Below are positions 42,322-52,174 of a DNA stretch of 64,000 bases, one piece after another. Position numbers and translations under genes: made by a program. The DNA lies in NCBI RefSeq assembly GCF_011392115.1, contig NZ_JAAJBT010000008.1, positions 17,431 to 81,430 on the forward strand. Reading direction: 5' to 3'. The stretch comes from Flavobacterium difficile (GTDB lineage: Bacteria > Bacteroidota > Bacteroidia > Flavobacteriales > Flavobacteriaceae). The notes under the pieces are model-generated. The model was not told the DNA's origin, did no database searches, and worked only from the letters and a program-made list of their open reading frames with translations. Within the stretch, counting starts at the first letter, position 1. Every line of letters begins with the position of its first letter.

Positions 42322-43104
42322 CTAAAATTGAAAACTTCCAAACTTCCATTTAGAAATAAAACCTAAAAGCAATATAATTAAAAAGGAAATTTCTAAAAAC
42401 AATAGAACTAAAAAGAAGAGGATTCTAATTGTAAAATTGATTTTGGTATAATTTGACTCAAAAGTTTTATAATAGCCTCTAACTGCATAAGTAAAAATTA
42501 AGATTAAGTACACTAAAAGCAAATAGTCTGTAATGTAATTTCCATATTTGATGAACTCCAAAAACGACAAAATTTCAACTATAAAAGTAAGAATTAAAAT
42601 GCCTAAATAAATCATTCCCGCTAGAATGAAATGTTCACTAATGTTTAGTTTTTTTCTTCTAAATAAAATGAAACTATTTAGAGCAAATAGCGGAACAATT
42701 AAGAAAATAATTAACTTGGAATTAGTAGTTAAAAAATCATTAATTGCTTTTCCTTTTGCATTAGCAGAATCTACAACTGTTCCCAAATATTCACTGGCCA
42801 TTTTATCATATTGATTAGATAAAAAGATATTCAAACCTATCAAAATCAATATCAAGTAAAATACATTATAATATCTAATTCTTTTACCTGCAATATAATC
42901 TAAAGCTGCTTGTCCTGGTCGAGTTAATGCTTCCTTTATCGTGAAAAGAATACCTTTATCAATATGCCAAACACCGTGTAAAATATCGTGAAATAAAAAA
43001 TGTTTTAAAGTAATTCTATGTGTATCTGATTTTTGTCCGCAATTGAAACAAAATTTTCCGATAAGTTTTTCATTACAATTTAAACAAGTAGTAGGATGAC
43101 TCAT
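42322..43104 (-). CDS. DUF3667 membrane protein with N-terminal zinc ribbon
   Basis: 260 residues. The start CLNCNEKLIGKFCFNCGQK is a four-cysteine zinc ribbon (Cys 8, 11, 19, 22), directly followed by the DUF3667 hallmark HRITLKHFLFHDILHGVWHI and TIKEALTRPGQAALDYIAGK-type sequence ending RIRYYNVFY. Five to six membrane segments follow (about 80-95, 127-147, 160-182, 190-207, 225-250). Common in Bacteroidota, function unknown. Single gene. Confidence 0.88.
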   Translation of the reverse strand: MSHPTTCLNCNEKLIGKFCFNCGQKSDTHRITLKHFLFHDILHGVWHIDKGILFTIKEALTRPGQAALDYIAGKRIRYYNVFYLILILIGLNIFLSNQYDKMASEYLGTVVDSANAKGKAINDFLTTNSKLIIFLIVPLFALNSFILFRRKKLNISEHFILAGMIYLGILILTFIVEILSFLEFIKYGNYITDYLLLVYLILIFTYAVRGYYKTFESNYTKINFTIRILFFLVLLFLEISFLIILLLGFISKWKFGSFQF

Positions 43105-43130
43105 GTAGTTTTTTGTTTACAATAATACAA

Positions 43131-43163
43131 AAAAAATCAGCTTGTATAAAGCTGATTTTATTA
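43131..43163 (-). terminator. Rho-independent terminator after purL
   Basis: Minus strand: AAATCAGCTTTATACAAGCTGATT hairpin followed by a run of T, 10-15 nt after the purL stop. On the plus strand T-poor, so it mainly serves purL. Confidence 0.8.
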
Positions 43164-43174
43164 ATTTTTATATT

Positions 43175-46100
43175 TTATTTCTTGTTTTCTACCCATTTTC
43201 TGGCGTTAACAAAAGCTTCTAACCAAGGAGAAACTTCGTCTTTTTGTTCTCTTTCTGGATAGTTTGCCCAGTTCCATGGAAAAGTAGAACGCTCAATATG
43301 AGGCATCATCACTAAATGTCTTCCAGTAGTGTCACATAGCATAGCTGTATTATAGTCCGAACCATTTGGATTGGCAGGATAACCTTCATACCCATATTTA
43401 GCTACAATATTATAGTTTTCTTCCGCCATTGGTAAGTTGAATTTTCCTTCACCATGAGAAATCCAAACCCCTAAAGTTGCACCTTCTAAACTAGAAAGCA
43501 TGACCGAATTGTTTTTTTGAATTTTCACAGAAGTAAAGCCACTCTCATGCTTGTGCGAATCGTTATGTTTCATTTTTCCATGCACTTCATGTTCCGGAGT
43601 AATCAATTCTAATTCCATCATTAGCTGACAACCGTTACAAATTCCGACAGAAAGCGTGTCTTCTCTTTTGAAGAAGTTTTTCAATGCTGTGTTTGCTTTT
43701 TCGTTATATAAAAAGGCTCCAGCCCAACCTTTTGCCGAACCTAAAACATCTGAATTGGAGAATCCACCAACGGCTCCAATAAACTGAATGTCTTCTAACG
43801 TTTCTCTTCCCGAAATTAAATCGGTCATGTGAACGTCTTTTACATCAAAACCAGCCAAATACATCGCATTTGCCATTTCACGTTCCGAATTACTTCCTTT
43901 TTCGCGAATAATTGCTGCTTTTGGTCTGTTCGTATGGGAAACTACTGGTAATTTTCCATCAAAATGCGATGGGAAAGTAAATTGTAAAGGTTGATTGGCG
44001 AAATTTTCAAAACGCTCTAATGACTTACCGTTTTTAGTTTGTTTCTGATCTAATAAGAAAGACGTTTCAAACCAAATTTCTCTGTATTTTTTTGAAGAAA
44101 ATTCAAATGTATCTTCATGATTTACAATAGAAATAGTATCTGAATTTGTAACGGTTCCAATATTGAAAATTTCAATTCCGTTAGCTTCAAAAATCGCTTC
44201 CACTTCCGCATCAGCTTGGAAAACTACAGCAATATTTTCAGAGAATAACAATTTGGTAGAATCCTTTTCGTTAATAGAAGTTAAATCGAAATTCGCACCT
44301 AAATTCACATCCGCAAAACACATTTCTAATAGAGTTGTGATTAATCCACCACTTCCAATATCATGTCCGGCTTTGATTTTTCTATCTTTAATTAAATCTT
44401 GTAACGTATTAAATGCTTTTTTGAAGAAAGCTGCATTTTTAATTGTAGGTGTTTCATTACCCACTTTATTTTGCGTTTGATTGAATGAAGAACCACCTAA
44501 TTTAAAAGTATCTTGAGATAAGTTTAAGTAGTAAATGTTTCCACCATTTTTTTGTAAAACAGGTTCAACAACCTTTGTGATATTTGAACAATTTCCAGCT
44601 GCAGAAATAATGACTGTTCCTGGTGCAATTACCTCATCATTCGGATATTTTTGCTTCATTGAAAGCGAATCTTTTCCGGTTGGAATGTTGATGCCTAGTT
44701 CGATAGCAAAATCAGAACAACCTTGAACAGCTTCGTACAAACGCGCATCTTCTCCTTCATTTTTACAAGCCCACATCCAGTTGGCCGATAAAGAAACAGA
44801 AGCTAAACCATCTTTCAATGGCGCCCAAACTAAGTTAGAAAGCGATTCTGCGATAGCATTTCTACTTCCAGCAACTGGGTCAATTAACGCAGAAATAGGA
44901 GCGTGGCCAATAGATGTCGCAATTCCTTCTTTTCCTTTGAAATCTAAAGCCATGACACCTACATTGTTTAATGGTAGTTGTAACGGTCCAACACATTGTT
45001 GCTTGGCTACTTTTCCACCTACACAACGGTCAACTTTGTTCGTTAACCAATCTTTACAAGCCACAGCTTCAAGTTGTAAAACTTGTTCTAAATAAGTTGG
45101 GATTTCGTTTGGGTTATATTCCGAATTACTATAATTTCTAGTAATAGTTTTATCTGTCATTATCGTTTTTGGCGAACTTCCGAAAAAGTCTTCCAAAGCG
45201 TAATCCATTGGTTTTAAACCAGTAGTTTTCGATTGAAATGTAAATCTGTGATCGTTGGTAACCTCACCTACTTGATACATTGGTGAACGTTCTCTATCGG
45301 CAATTCGTTGTAAAGTGTCGATGTCTTTCTCGCCAATTACCAATCCCATTCTTTCTTGCGATTCGTTTCCGATGATTTCTTTAGCAGAAAGTGTTGGATC
45401 GCCAACCGGTAATTTATCTAAATCGATTAATCCACCAGTTTCTTCAACTAATTCAGACAAACAATTTAAATGTCCACCCGCACCATGATCATGTATAGAT
45501 ACAATCGGATTGTGATCGCTTTCTACCAAGCCACGAATGGCATTAGCAGCACGTTTTTGCATTTCTGGATTAGAACGTTGAATGGCGTTTAATTCAATTC
45601 CTGAACCAAAAGCTCCTGTATCTGCTGAGGAAACCGCAGCGCCACCCATTCCAATTCTATAGTTTTCTCCACCAAGAATGACAATTTTATCGCCTTCTTG
45701 TGGTTTCTTTTTTATGGCTTGATCTAATTTTCCGTACCCAATTCCACCTGCTTGCATGATTACTTTATCATAACCAATTTTACGATTATCTTCTTCATGT
45801 TCGAAAGTTAAAACGGAACCTGTAATTAACGGTTGACCGAATTTATTTCCAAAATCCGAAGCTCCATTTGAGGCTTTTATCAGAATATCCATTGGCGTTT
45901 GATACAACCAAGGACGTTCCGCCATCGCTTCTTCGTGCTTACGATTGTTAGTCAATCTCGAATAAGAAGTCATATAAACTGCTGTTCCAGCTAATGGTAA
46001 GGAACCTTGTCCACCAGCCAAACGGTCACGAATTTCTCCACCAGAACCTGTCGCAGCTCCATTGAAAGGCTCTACAGTTGTTGGAAAATTGTGTGTTTCT

Positions 46101-46837
46101 GCTTTTAAAGAAAGAACCGATTCAAATTCTTTTTCTTCGTAAAAATCAGGTTTGTCAGCGCTTTTTGGTGCGAATTGAGTGACTTTCGGACCTTTAACAA
46201 AAGCCACATTATCTTTATATGCCGAAACGATATCGTTAGGGTTTTCTTGAGATGTTTTTTTGATTAATTTGAATAAAGAAGTGTTTTTTTCTACGCCATC
46301 CACTACAAAAGTTCCATTGAAAATTTTATGGCGACAGTGTTCTGAATTGGCTTGTGAGAAAGCAAAAATTTCAGAATCTGTTAATTTTCTTCCTAATTTA
46401 GTAGTTAAATTGTTTAAATATTCTACTTCTTCAATACTTAAAGCTAAACCTTCTTGTTTGTTATAGGCATCAATATCCTCAATTTTTAAAATAGCTTCTG
46501 GTTCAATATTGATAGTGAAAATATCTTGATGTAATTCCGTGTATTTTTGAAATAACATCGGATCAAAATCAGTAAAATCAGAAGTTACTTTTTCGAATTC
46601 TTCAATTCTAATAATTCCAGAAATTCCCATATTTTGAGTAATTTCAACGGCATTGGTACTCCAAGGTGTAACCATAGCCGCACGTGGTCCTACGAAATTT
46701 TGAGAAAGGGTTTTTCTGTCAATTTGTTGTGTTTCTCCAAATAGCCAGTTTAGTTTTTGGATGTTTTCGGTAGAAATTTCAGATTGTGCTTGAACTGCAA
46801 AAACAGTATTGCTTTGGTTTCCAAAGAAAAAAATCAT
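43175..46837 (-). CDS. purL: Phosphoribosylformylglycinamidine synthase (single-chain FGAR amidotransferase)
   Basis: 1220 residues, the large single-chain form. It converts FGAR, glutamine and ATP to FGAM, the fourth step of de novo purine synthesis. Visible: N-terminal PurS-like region, linker with NSEHCRHKIFNG (about 165-180), the FGAM synthase repeats with ETHNFPTTVEPFNGAATGSGGEIRD-type motif (partly quoted), GIGYGKLDQAI and HDHGAGGHLNCLSEL, and a class I glutaminase domain at the C-terminus with nucleophile Cys in VGICNGCQLM (about 1065) and the closing MMPHIERSTFPWNW. Single gene with its own terminator. Confidence 0.96.
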   Translation of the reverse strand: MIFFFGNQSNTVFAVQAQSEISTENIQKLNWLFGETQQIDRKTLSQNFVGPRAAMVTPWSTNAVEITQNMGISGIIRIEEFEKVTSDFTDFDPMLFQKYTELHQDIFTINIEPEAILKIEDIDAYNKQEGLALSIEEVEYLNNLTTKLGRKLTDSEIFAFSQANSEHCRHKIFNGTFVVDGVEKNTSLFKLIKKTSQENPNDIVSAYKDNVAFVKGPKVTQFAPKSADKPDFYEEKEFESVLSLKAETHNFPTTVEPFNGAATGSGGEIRDRLAGGQGSLPLAGTAVYMTSYSRLTNNRKHEEAMAERPWLYQTPMDILIKASNGASDFGNKFGQPLITGSVLTFEHEEDNRKIGYDKVIMQAGGIGYGKLDQAIKKKPQEGDKIVILGGENYRIGMGGAAVSSADTGAFGSGIELNAIQRSNPEMQKRAANAIRGLVESDHNPIVSIHDHGAGGHLNCLSELVEETGGLIDLDKLPVGDPTLSAKEIIGNESQERMGLVIGEKDIDTLQRIADRERSPMYQVGEVTNDHRFTFQSKTTGLKPMDYALEDFFGSSPKTIMTDKTITRNYSNSEYNPNEIPTYLEQVLQLEAVACKDWLTNKVDRCVGGKVAKQQCVGPLQLPLNNVGVMALDFKGKEGIATSIGHAPISALIDPVAGSRNAIAESLSNLVWAPLKDGLASVSLSANWMWACKNEGEDARLYEAVQGCSDFAIELGINIPTGKDSLSMKQKYPNDEVIAPGTVIISAAGNCSNITKVVEPVLQKNGGNIYYLNLSQDTFKLGGSSFNQTQNKVGNETPTIKNAAFFKKAFNTLQDLIKDRKIKAGHDIGSGGLITTLLEMCFADVNLGANFDLTSINEKDSTKLLFSENIAVVFQADAEVEAIFEANGIEIFNIGTVTNSDTISIVNHEDTFEFSSKKYREIWFETSFLLDQKQTKNGKSLERFENFANQPLQFTFPSHFDGKLPVVSHTNRPKAAIIREKGSNSEREMANAMYLAGFDVKDVHMTDLISGRETLEDIQFIGAVGGFSNSDVLGSAKGWAGAFLYNEKANTALKNFFKREDTLSVGICNGCQLMMELELITPEHEVHGKMKHNDSHKHESGFTSVKIQKNNSVMLSSLEGATLGVWISHGEGKFNLPMAEENYNIVAKYGYEGYPANPNGSDYNTAMLCDTTGRHLVMMPHIERSTFPWNWANYPEREQKDEVSPWLEAFVNARKWVENKK

Positions 46838-46893
46838 TATGTTGTGTTGTTAGTTGTTTGTCGTGCAAAGTTAAACTTTCTTATTAAAGTATA

Positions 46894-46924
46894 AAAAAAA
46901 AGAGCGGTAAAAACCGCTCTAAAT
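46894..46924 (-). terminator. Rho-independent terminator after the endonuclease gene
   Basis: AGAGCGGTAAAAACCGCTCT is a perfect 8-bp hairpin (AGAGCGGT / ACCGCTCT); on the minus strand it is followed by nine T. It begins right after the stop at 46926. Confidence 0.88.
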
Positions 46925-46925
46925 T

Positions 46926-48773
46926 TTAGTTTACAAGCACCTTTTTGTTGTTTGTAGTATTTTGGTTATTGACTTTAATGAAATAAACACCTTTTTCTAA
47001 ATTTGAAATTTCAATTGTATTGGTTTTTATTCCAGATTTTTCAAATACTTTCTGACCTAAAATGGAGAAAATTTCAACAGTATTATTTTCTGAATTTACA
47101 TCAAATTGAATGGTGAAATTTCCATTATTTGGATTGGGAAAAACACTTATTTCTGTGAAGTTTTTTAGTGTCTCTTTTTCGTTTCCTAAGCTAACTTTGT
47201 TTCCTAATCCAGAACAAGCATCTAAACCTAAAACATCCCAATCAGCAGCTGCATAAGTTGCTTTTGGAGTAGTAGCTGTTGCTTTTCTTCTTAAAGTTAC
47301 ATCGGCACCAAAATTGGCTGTTCCACCATTAAAAGTTCCAATAACATCTATTAAAACTCCGTTTTTGAATAAGCCTATTGCATCATTACCGTTAAATGTC
47401 ATTTCGCCTGCTGCAGTTGATAAATTAGCAGTTGTTGTACTGTAACAAGTTGAAGCTGTTCCACTATTTACAATTACATATTTTCCATTTACTGCTAAAG
47501 TTCCCGTTAATGTTAAACCTGTACTCCAAGCTCCAGCGCCATTGGTTTGCTTTTTGATACTGTAATTGGCCAAAGAAATTGATGCGCTTGTTTCGTTTTT
47601 AATTTCTAGAGCCTTATTATTAGAAGATCCTTCTACATACTCAGATAAATAAAGTTCAGTTTTTGTTGGAGTAGTAGCTGCATTTGTTGTAACAGAAAGT
47701 GTTGCGCTACTAGCTGATTTATTTCCAGCAGCATCTTTTGCTTTAATTGAAAAGGTATAAGCTGTAGAAGCCGTTAAACCTGTTACGTTATATGTTGTAG
47801 AAGTTGTTGTAGTAACTAAAGTAGTTCCTCTATATACTTCGTATCCAGTTACAGCAACATTATCTGTTGAAGCTGACCATGTTAATGAAACGGAAGTACT
47901 AGTTTTAGCATTGGAAGTCAAATTTAATGGAATACTTGGCGCAGTGGTGTCCGTACTTCCGCCACCAGGTGCAGCACCCCAAATTGCAGTAACATAACTT
48001 GGATTATCAATAAAAGGATTTCTATTACCTTGTCTGGCATAAATGGCATTATTTCTTTCAATTTCTCTAGCACTTACTGGGTCATTGGCATGCCATGTTA
48101 AAAGCATATTTAAAAAGGAAGTTGTAAATACCTGATTACTTGTTCTGTTAAACATAGCATAAGTATAACTTGCAACAGTATTTTCATATCTAGTGGCGAA
48201 ATAGAAATACATTCTAGCTATATCACCTTTAAAGGCGTTTGCAGGTTCAAAAACTGTTCCGCTGTAACCCGATACAGCGCTAGTACCTAATTTACCTCCA
48301 TTTTGTGTGGTTGTTGAGGCAATGGCTACCATTCCGTGAGGGAAATCAGAACGTAAACCATTTACTTTTCCATCTGTTGGTGGAATAAAATGCGCATCGG
48401 AAACCATTGGAGCAGCAGAGTTAAAAACCGATTGCGGAATCATATGTTCTCTGTTATAACAATCCCCTTCAACGGAATAAGTTCCACATTGTTCGGTACT
48501 GTAAATAAAAGTATAAGGATCAGCTCCAGTTTGATTTTCAGAATATAAATCGAAAATCGTATTGTCATTTTCATTTTGATGATCTCTGTCGGATGTAGAA
48601 TATGTAGTCCAAAGTCCGGCATAGCCTCTGTCTGTATGTCCTTTAATTTTGTTATAAAGTTGCGTTTTTAAAGTAAAACCTGTTCCAGTAGCTGTGGAAT
48701 AATAGCCTGCTGGAGCTTGGGAAAAGCCTGTAAAAAAACAGCATAACCCCATTAAAAGTGTAATTTTTTTCAT
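46926..48773 (-). CDS. Secreted endonuclease I with T9SS sorting domain
   Basis: 615 residues from the ATG at 48773 (MKKITLLMGLCCFF); a longer frame to 48797 adds eight residues ahead of the signal peptide. Signal peptide about 1-18. An endonuclease I (NucM/Bsn type) domain follows (about 25-270) with NREHMIPQSVFN and DAHFIPPTDGKVNGLRSDFPHG, the H-x-x-P..., N and H metal-site motifs. Next a fibronectin III domain (about 285-370), a lamin-tail-like domain (about 378-520; LYLSEYVEGSSNNKALEIKN) and a C-terminal type A sorting domain (VFPNPNNGNFTI ... GVYFIKV). Expected to degrade extracellular DNA after export by the type IX system and attachment or release at the surface. Confidence 0.9.
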   Translation of the reverse strand: MKKITLLMGLCCFFTGFSQAPAGYYSTATGTGFTLKTQLYNKIKGHTDRGYAGLWTTYSTSDRDHQNENDNTIFDLYSENQTGADPYTFIYSTEQCGTYSVEGDCYNREHMIPQSVFNSAAPMVSDAHFIPPTDGKVNGLRSDFPHGMVAIASTTTQNGGKLGTSAVSGYSGTVFEPANAFKGDIARMYFYFATRYENTVASYTYAMFNRTSNQVFTTSFLNMLLTWHANDPVSAREIERNNAIYARQGNRNPFIDNPSYVTAIWGAAPGGGSTDTTAPSIPLNLTSNAKTSTSVSLTWSASTDNVAVTGYEVYRGTTLVTTTTSTTYNVTGLTASTAYTFSIKAKDAAGNKSASSATLSVTTNAATTPTKTELYLSEYVEGSSNNKALEIKNETSASISLANYSIKKQTNGAGAWSTGLTLTGTLAVNGKYVIVNSGTASTCYSTTTANLSTAAGEMTFNGNDAIGLFKNGVLIDVIGTFNGGTANFGADVTLRRKATATTPKATYAAADWDVLGLDACSGLGNKVSLGNEKETLKNFTEISVFPNPNNGNFTIQFDVNSENNTVEIFSILGQKVFEKSGIKTNTIEISNLEKGVYFIKVNNQNTTNNKKVLVN

Positions 48774-48869
48774 TGTTAGTTGTTTAGATTTGCCCAAAAT
48801 TAGTAAAATTGTAAGAAATATAAATCAACTGAAAACCAAATTATTAACAGAGTTGTTTACAAAAAAAAA

Positions 48870-50408
48870 TTAAGGTAAAAATTCAAAAGCACCTATATCT
48901 GAAGGATTTGTTCTTACGGTACCTGCCAAATCTGTAAATACATTAAAAGCAAAATTAGCATTGTTTCTACAGACAGAATTTTCTTTTAACTTAAAGTTGT
49001 TTTTATTTGTATTTTCGAATTCAGGTTTATTACTATTCGAATTTGTGGCTACAATACAAGAACTATATTTTGAAACATCATTAAAATTGTAAAGTGGATT
49101 ATTTCCAAACTGATTATTAAAATCGATAAACTTAATCAAACAATTATCAAATTTATAATTAAAAATACTTCCTGCTTTCTCTATAGAAATACCAATATTA
49201 CTTGAACCATAAAAAATGCAGTTTTTAAAATCAGCTTTTGTTAAAGCATATAAACTAGCGCCATCAAAGTCATCAAGTACTAAAGAAGTTTGATTAGGTG
49301 CATTCCAATAATTCGCAAAAGTACAATGCGTAAAATCGTAACTTCCACCAAAAGTACAAGCTAAACTTGCTTGCCCACAATTATTAACTACAACATTTTC
49401 ACCAATTATGTTTCCAGTTCGGGCTAAAATTCCAACATTGGAACAGTTATAAATTTGAACGTTTTTCATAGCTATAGTTGGCGTACTAGTACCATCATTT
49501 CCAGAAACTAACATACCAACAGTTGCATTTTTTATAGTTAAATGGTTTAGGCTATTTGCATTACTTCCTTTTAAAAAGAAAATAGTTCCCCATTGTCCAA
49601 CAACATCAGAATAAATAGGTTCTAATCTGTCGCCTTCAAAAATTACTTCATTTTCTAAAGCAGCTGTGGAAGATAGTGTTCCATTGACTTCTAAATGTGA
49701 ATCATCGGCCACAATTAATCCAGAATCAGCATGAAAATGCACTCTTGCACCAGCATCTACAACTAAAGTTTCATTTTCTGGTATTTTTGCATAACCATAA
49801 ATTACGTAGGGTTTTGCGTTGGTCCAATGTAATTCGTCGCCATTAATAGGGTCGGTGTGACTCAAATTAGTTCCTGTAATCGTAACAGGATCGGAAGTTG
49901 TTCCTAAATTAATTTGCTCATACGTGTAATTATTCGGACTCCCAGATCTTTCTGGATAAATAAAAACGGCATCTTGAATTAAAGTCACTAAATTAACTTT
50001 CTGAAAATCGACTCCGTTTCCAAACTGTATTTCATCGGTATATAAAAAATCGGTTGGATTCGCATCTGCCACATCAGAATTTACAGAAATGAAAACAAAC
50101 ATACTGTCTTTAGCCAAAAGTTCTACATTTTCAAATTCTTTTCCAGGTACACCATCTACCATTAATTGATAGTTTGAAGTCTGACCTTTTCCTAATCGAA
50201 CTCTAGGAATTGAAATGTTTTTATTACTTGTGTTGTAAACCTTTAGTGTATAAGTACTAGAGCCAATATTTGTAAAAACAGTATCTAAATAAACCGTTTC
50301 TTTGGAAAAAGATAAAGTCCCAACACTTTGTTCAAAATCTAATTCGTTTCTACAAGATGTGAAACAAAAAGTAATAATTAATCCAAGTATTAGTATAAAT
50401 TGACGCAT
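48870..50408 (-). CDS. Lipoprotein with right-handed beta-helix repeats
   Basis: 512 residues. Signal with lipobox FTSC (Cys19). Residues about 30-110 form a DUF-type immunoglobulin-like domain (LSFSKETVYLDTVFTNIGSS, TLKVYNTSNKNISIPRVRLG). From about 190 on, parallel beta-helix turns dominate (ARVHFHADSGLIVADDSHLE, VNNCGQASLACTFGGSYDFT). The end DIGAFEFLP is the standard closing motif of choice-of-anchor-Q-like Bacteroidota proteins. Probably a surface or periplasmic polysaccharide-associated lipoprotein; no catalytic residues identified. Confidence 0.8.
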   Translation of the reverse strand: MRQFILILGLIITFCFTSCRNELDFEQSVGTLSFSKETVYLDTVFTNIGSSTYTLKVYNTSNKNISIPRVRLGKGQTSNYQLMVDGVPGKEFENVELLAKDSMFVFISVNSDVADANPTDFLYTDEIQFGNGVDFQKVNLVTLIQDAVFIYPERSGSPNNYTYEQINLGTTSDPVTITGTNLSHTDPINGDELHWTNAKPYVIYGYAKIPENETLVVDAGARVHFHADSGLIVADDSHLEVNGTLSSTAALENEVIFEGDRLEPIYSDVVGQWGTIFFLKGSNANSLNHLTIKNATVGMLVSGNDGTSTPTIAMKNVQIYNCSNVGILARTGNIIGENVVVNNCGQASLACTFGGSYDFTHCTFANYWNAPNQTSLVLDDFDGASLYALTKADFKNCIFYGSSNIGISIEKAGSIFNYKFDNCLIKFIDFNNQFGNNPLYNFNDVSKYSSCIVATNSNSNKPEFENTNKNNFKLKENSVCRNNANFAFNVFTDLAGTVRTNPSDIGAFEFLP

Positions 50409-50643
50409 TTTTATTTTTTATTTATGTTTTTTATTTGCCACGAACTGCCGATTTTTACAATCTTAAAACAGAAATTTAATTCGAATGACTGATCGAAATA
50501 GTCGATACAGCGTGTTTTTTCAGACATTTAATTCGAGAATTCTTAGCTATGTTTACTTATAATTATTTAAAAACGAAAAAATCTTCGTTTTGGTATATTT
50601 ATATCTGAAATATAAATTTGTAACTTTGTAAAAATAAGTATTT

Positions 50644-51069
50644 ATGTTTAATAAAGAAAAGTTTTTAGCACTTTGTAACGATTGGTCTAAAAACACCTTA
50701 ATGGAAACTCTTGAAATCGAATATATCGATGCTGGAGAAGATTTTTTAAAAGCGAAGATGCCGGTGAATTCTAGAGTACATCAACCAATGGGTTTATTAC
50801 ATGGTGGTGCAACTGTTGCCCTTGCAGAAAGTGTTGGTAGCGCAGCTTCATTAATGTTGATTAATCCTGAAAAACAAGAAGTTCGTGGTATAGAAATTAG
50901 TGCCAATCATTTACGAAGTAAGAGAGAAGGAACTGTTTTTTGCACAGCTAAAATTGTTCATAAAGGGGCAAGTGTACACTTATGGGAAATTAGAATTGTA
51001 GATGAAAATGACAAATTAATTTCTTTGTGTAAATTGTCGAATATGGTTTTATCAAGAAGAGATAGATAA
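50644..51069 (+). CDS. menI: Hotdog-fold acyl-CoA thioesterase, probably MenI-like
   Basis: 141 residues. A PaaI/YdiI-type hotdog domain with LLHGGATVALAESVGSAASL (about 52-71; the catalytic HGG and Glu region), GIEISANHLRS and a final strand NDKLISLCKLSNMVL. Its stop overlaps the ATG of an isochorismate synthase gene (TAATG), which points to 1,4-dihydroxy-2-naphthoyl-CoA hydrolysis in menaquinone synthesis. The symbol rests on that neighbour; a general thioesterase role is the alternative. Confidence 0.75.
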   Translation: MFNKEKFLALCNDWSKNTLMETLEIEYIDAGEDFLKAKMPVNSRVHQPMGLLHGGATVALAESVGSAASLMLINPEKQEVRGIEISANHLRSKREGTVFCTAKIVHKGASVHLWEIRIVDENDKLISLCKLSNMVLSRRDR

Positions 51070-52142
51070 TGAATTTGTTTGATAAAGCTGCTTTATTTTT
51101 TCAAAATCAATTGCCTTTTGTGCTGTATGCCAAACCAAATGAAACAATTTTGAATGCTGTTTTTCAAAAGGATGCGATTTTAAATGCATTTGAAAGTCAA
51201 CCTGGATTCGTTTTTGCAAGTTTTTATAACGAATTAAATATAGTTTTTCCTTTATTTAGTTCTGAAGTTTTTCAAGAAGAAATTAATCTAAATCCTGATG
51301 AAAATTTCATTCATTTTGAAAATAGAAATGATGAAAATGCTCAAATATTATTTGAAAATTTAGTTCAAAACGCGGTTTTTGAAATCGAAAAGGGAACATT
51401 TGAAAAGGTAGTTTTATCCAGAAAAATAGAAGTTTCTGAATCGATTGATGTATTAAAATCGTATCAAAGTTTACTATTAAAATACCCAACAGCTTTTCGA
51501 TATTTATGGTTTCACCCAAAAGTTGGTTTGTGGATGGGCGCTACACCTGAGCAATTAGCCAAAATTAGAAATACTACTTTTGAAACCGTTGCATTAGCAG
51601 GAACACAACTGTTTTCAGAAGCGATAATTTGGAATAAAAAAGAAATTATAGAACAACAATTGGTTACTGATTACATCAAAAGTAGCACAGAAAATTTAGT
51701 TGAGGTTTTAGAAATTTCAGCTTCATATACTCAAAAAGCAGGGAGTTTAGCGCATTTAAAATCGGATATTTCAGGTAAATTAAAGTCAGATACAACAGAA
51801 TTAGATATAATTAACGCGCTACATCCAACATCTGCAGTATGTGGAATGCCTTTAAAAAAAGCTAGGAATTTTATTTTAGAAAGTGAAAATTATAATAGAA
51901 AATATTACGCTGGATTTTTAGGTGAATTTCAAATGCAAGAACAAACCAATTTATTCGTAAATTTGAGATGTTGTGAATTGGTCAACTGTAATGAAAATTT
52001 CAATCTTAAAAATCAATTTAACATCAATATTTATGTGGGTTGCGGAATTACAAAAGACAGTCAACCCCATAAAGAATTTATAGAAACAGAAAATAAAGCT
52101 AAAACAATTTTGAGTATTTTAAAGTATTCGAAAAACTTTTAA
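51069..52142 (+). CDS. menF: Isochorismate synthase
   Basis: 357 residues, chorismate-binding fold. Recognised by FEKVVLSRKIEV, MGATPEQLAKI, FETVALAGTQ (in salicylate/isochorismate synthases the T of AGT), the metal-ligand segment KKEIIEQQLVTDYI, HPTSAVCGMPLKKA, NRKYYAGFLGEF and the ending VGCGITKDSQPHKEFIETENKAK-type signature (partly quoted). It converts chorismate to isochorismate, the first committed menaquinone step. Translationally coupled to the thioesterase gene upstream; no other men genes are in the window. Confidence 0.9.
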   Translation: MNLFDKAALFFQNQLPFVLYAKPNETILNAVFQKDAILNAFESQPGFVFASFYNELNIVFPLFSSEVFQEEINLNPDENFIHFENRNDENAQILFENLVQNAVFEIEKGTFEKVVLSRKIEVSESIDVLKSYQSLLLKYPTAFRYLWFHPKVGLWMGATPEQLAKIRNTTFETVALAGTQLFSEAIIWNKKEIIEQQLVTDYIKSSTENLVEVLEISASYTQKAGSLAHLKSDISGKLKSDTTELDIINALHPTSAVCGMPLKKARNFILESENYNRKYYAGFLGEFQMQEQTNLFVNLRCCELVNCNENFNLKNQFNINIYVGCGITKDSQPHKEFIETENKAKTILSILKYSKNF

Positions 52143-52174
52143 ATTCATAAACAAATACTTTTTAAAACAAAAAA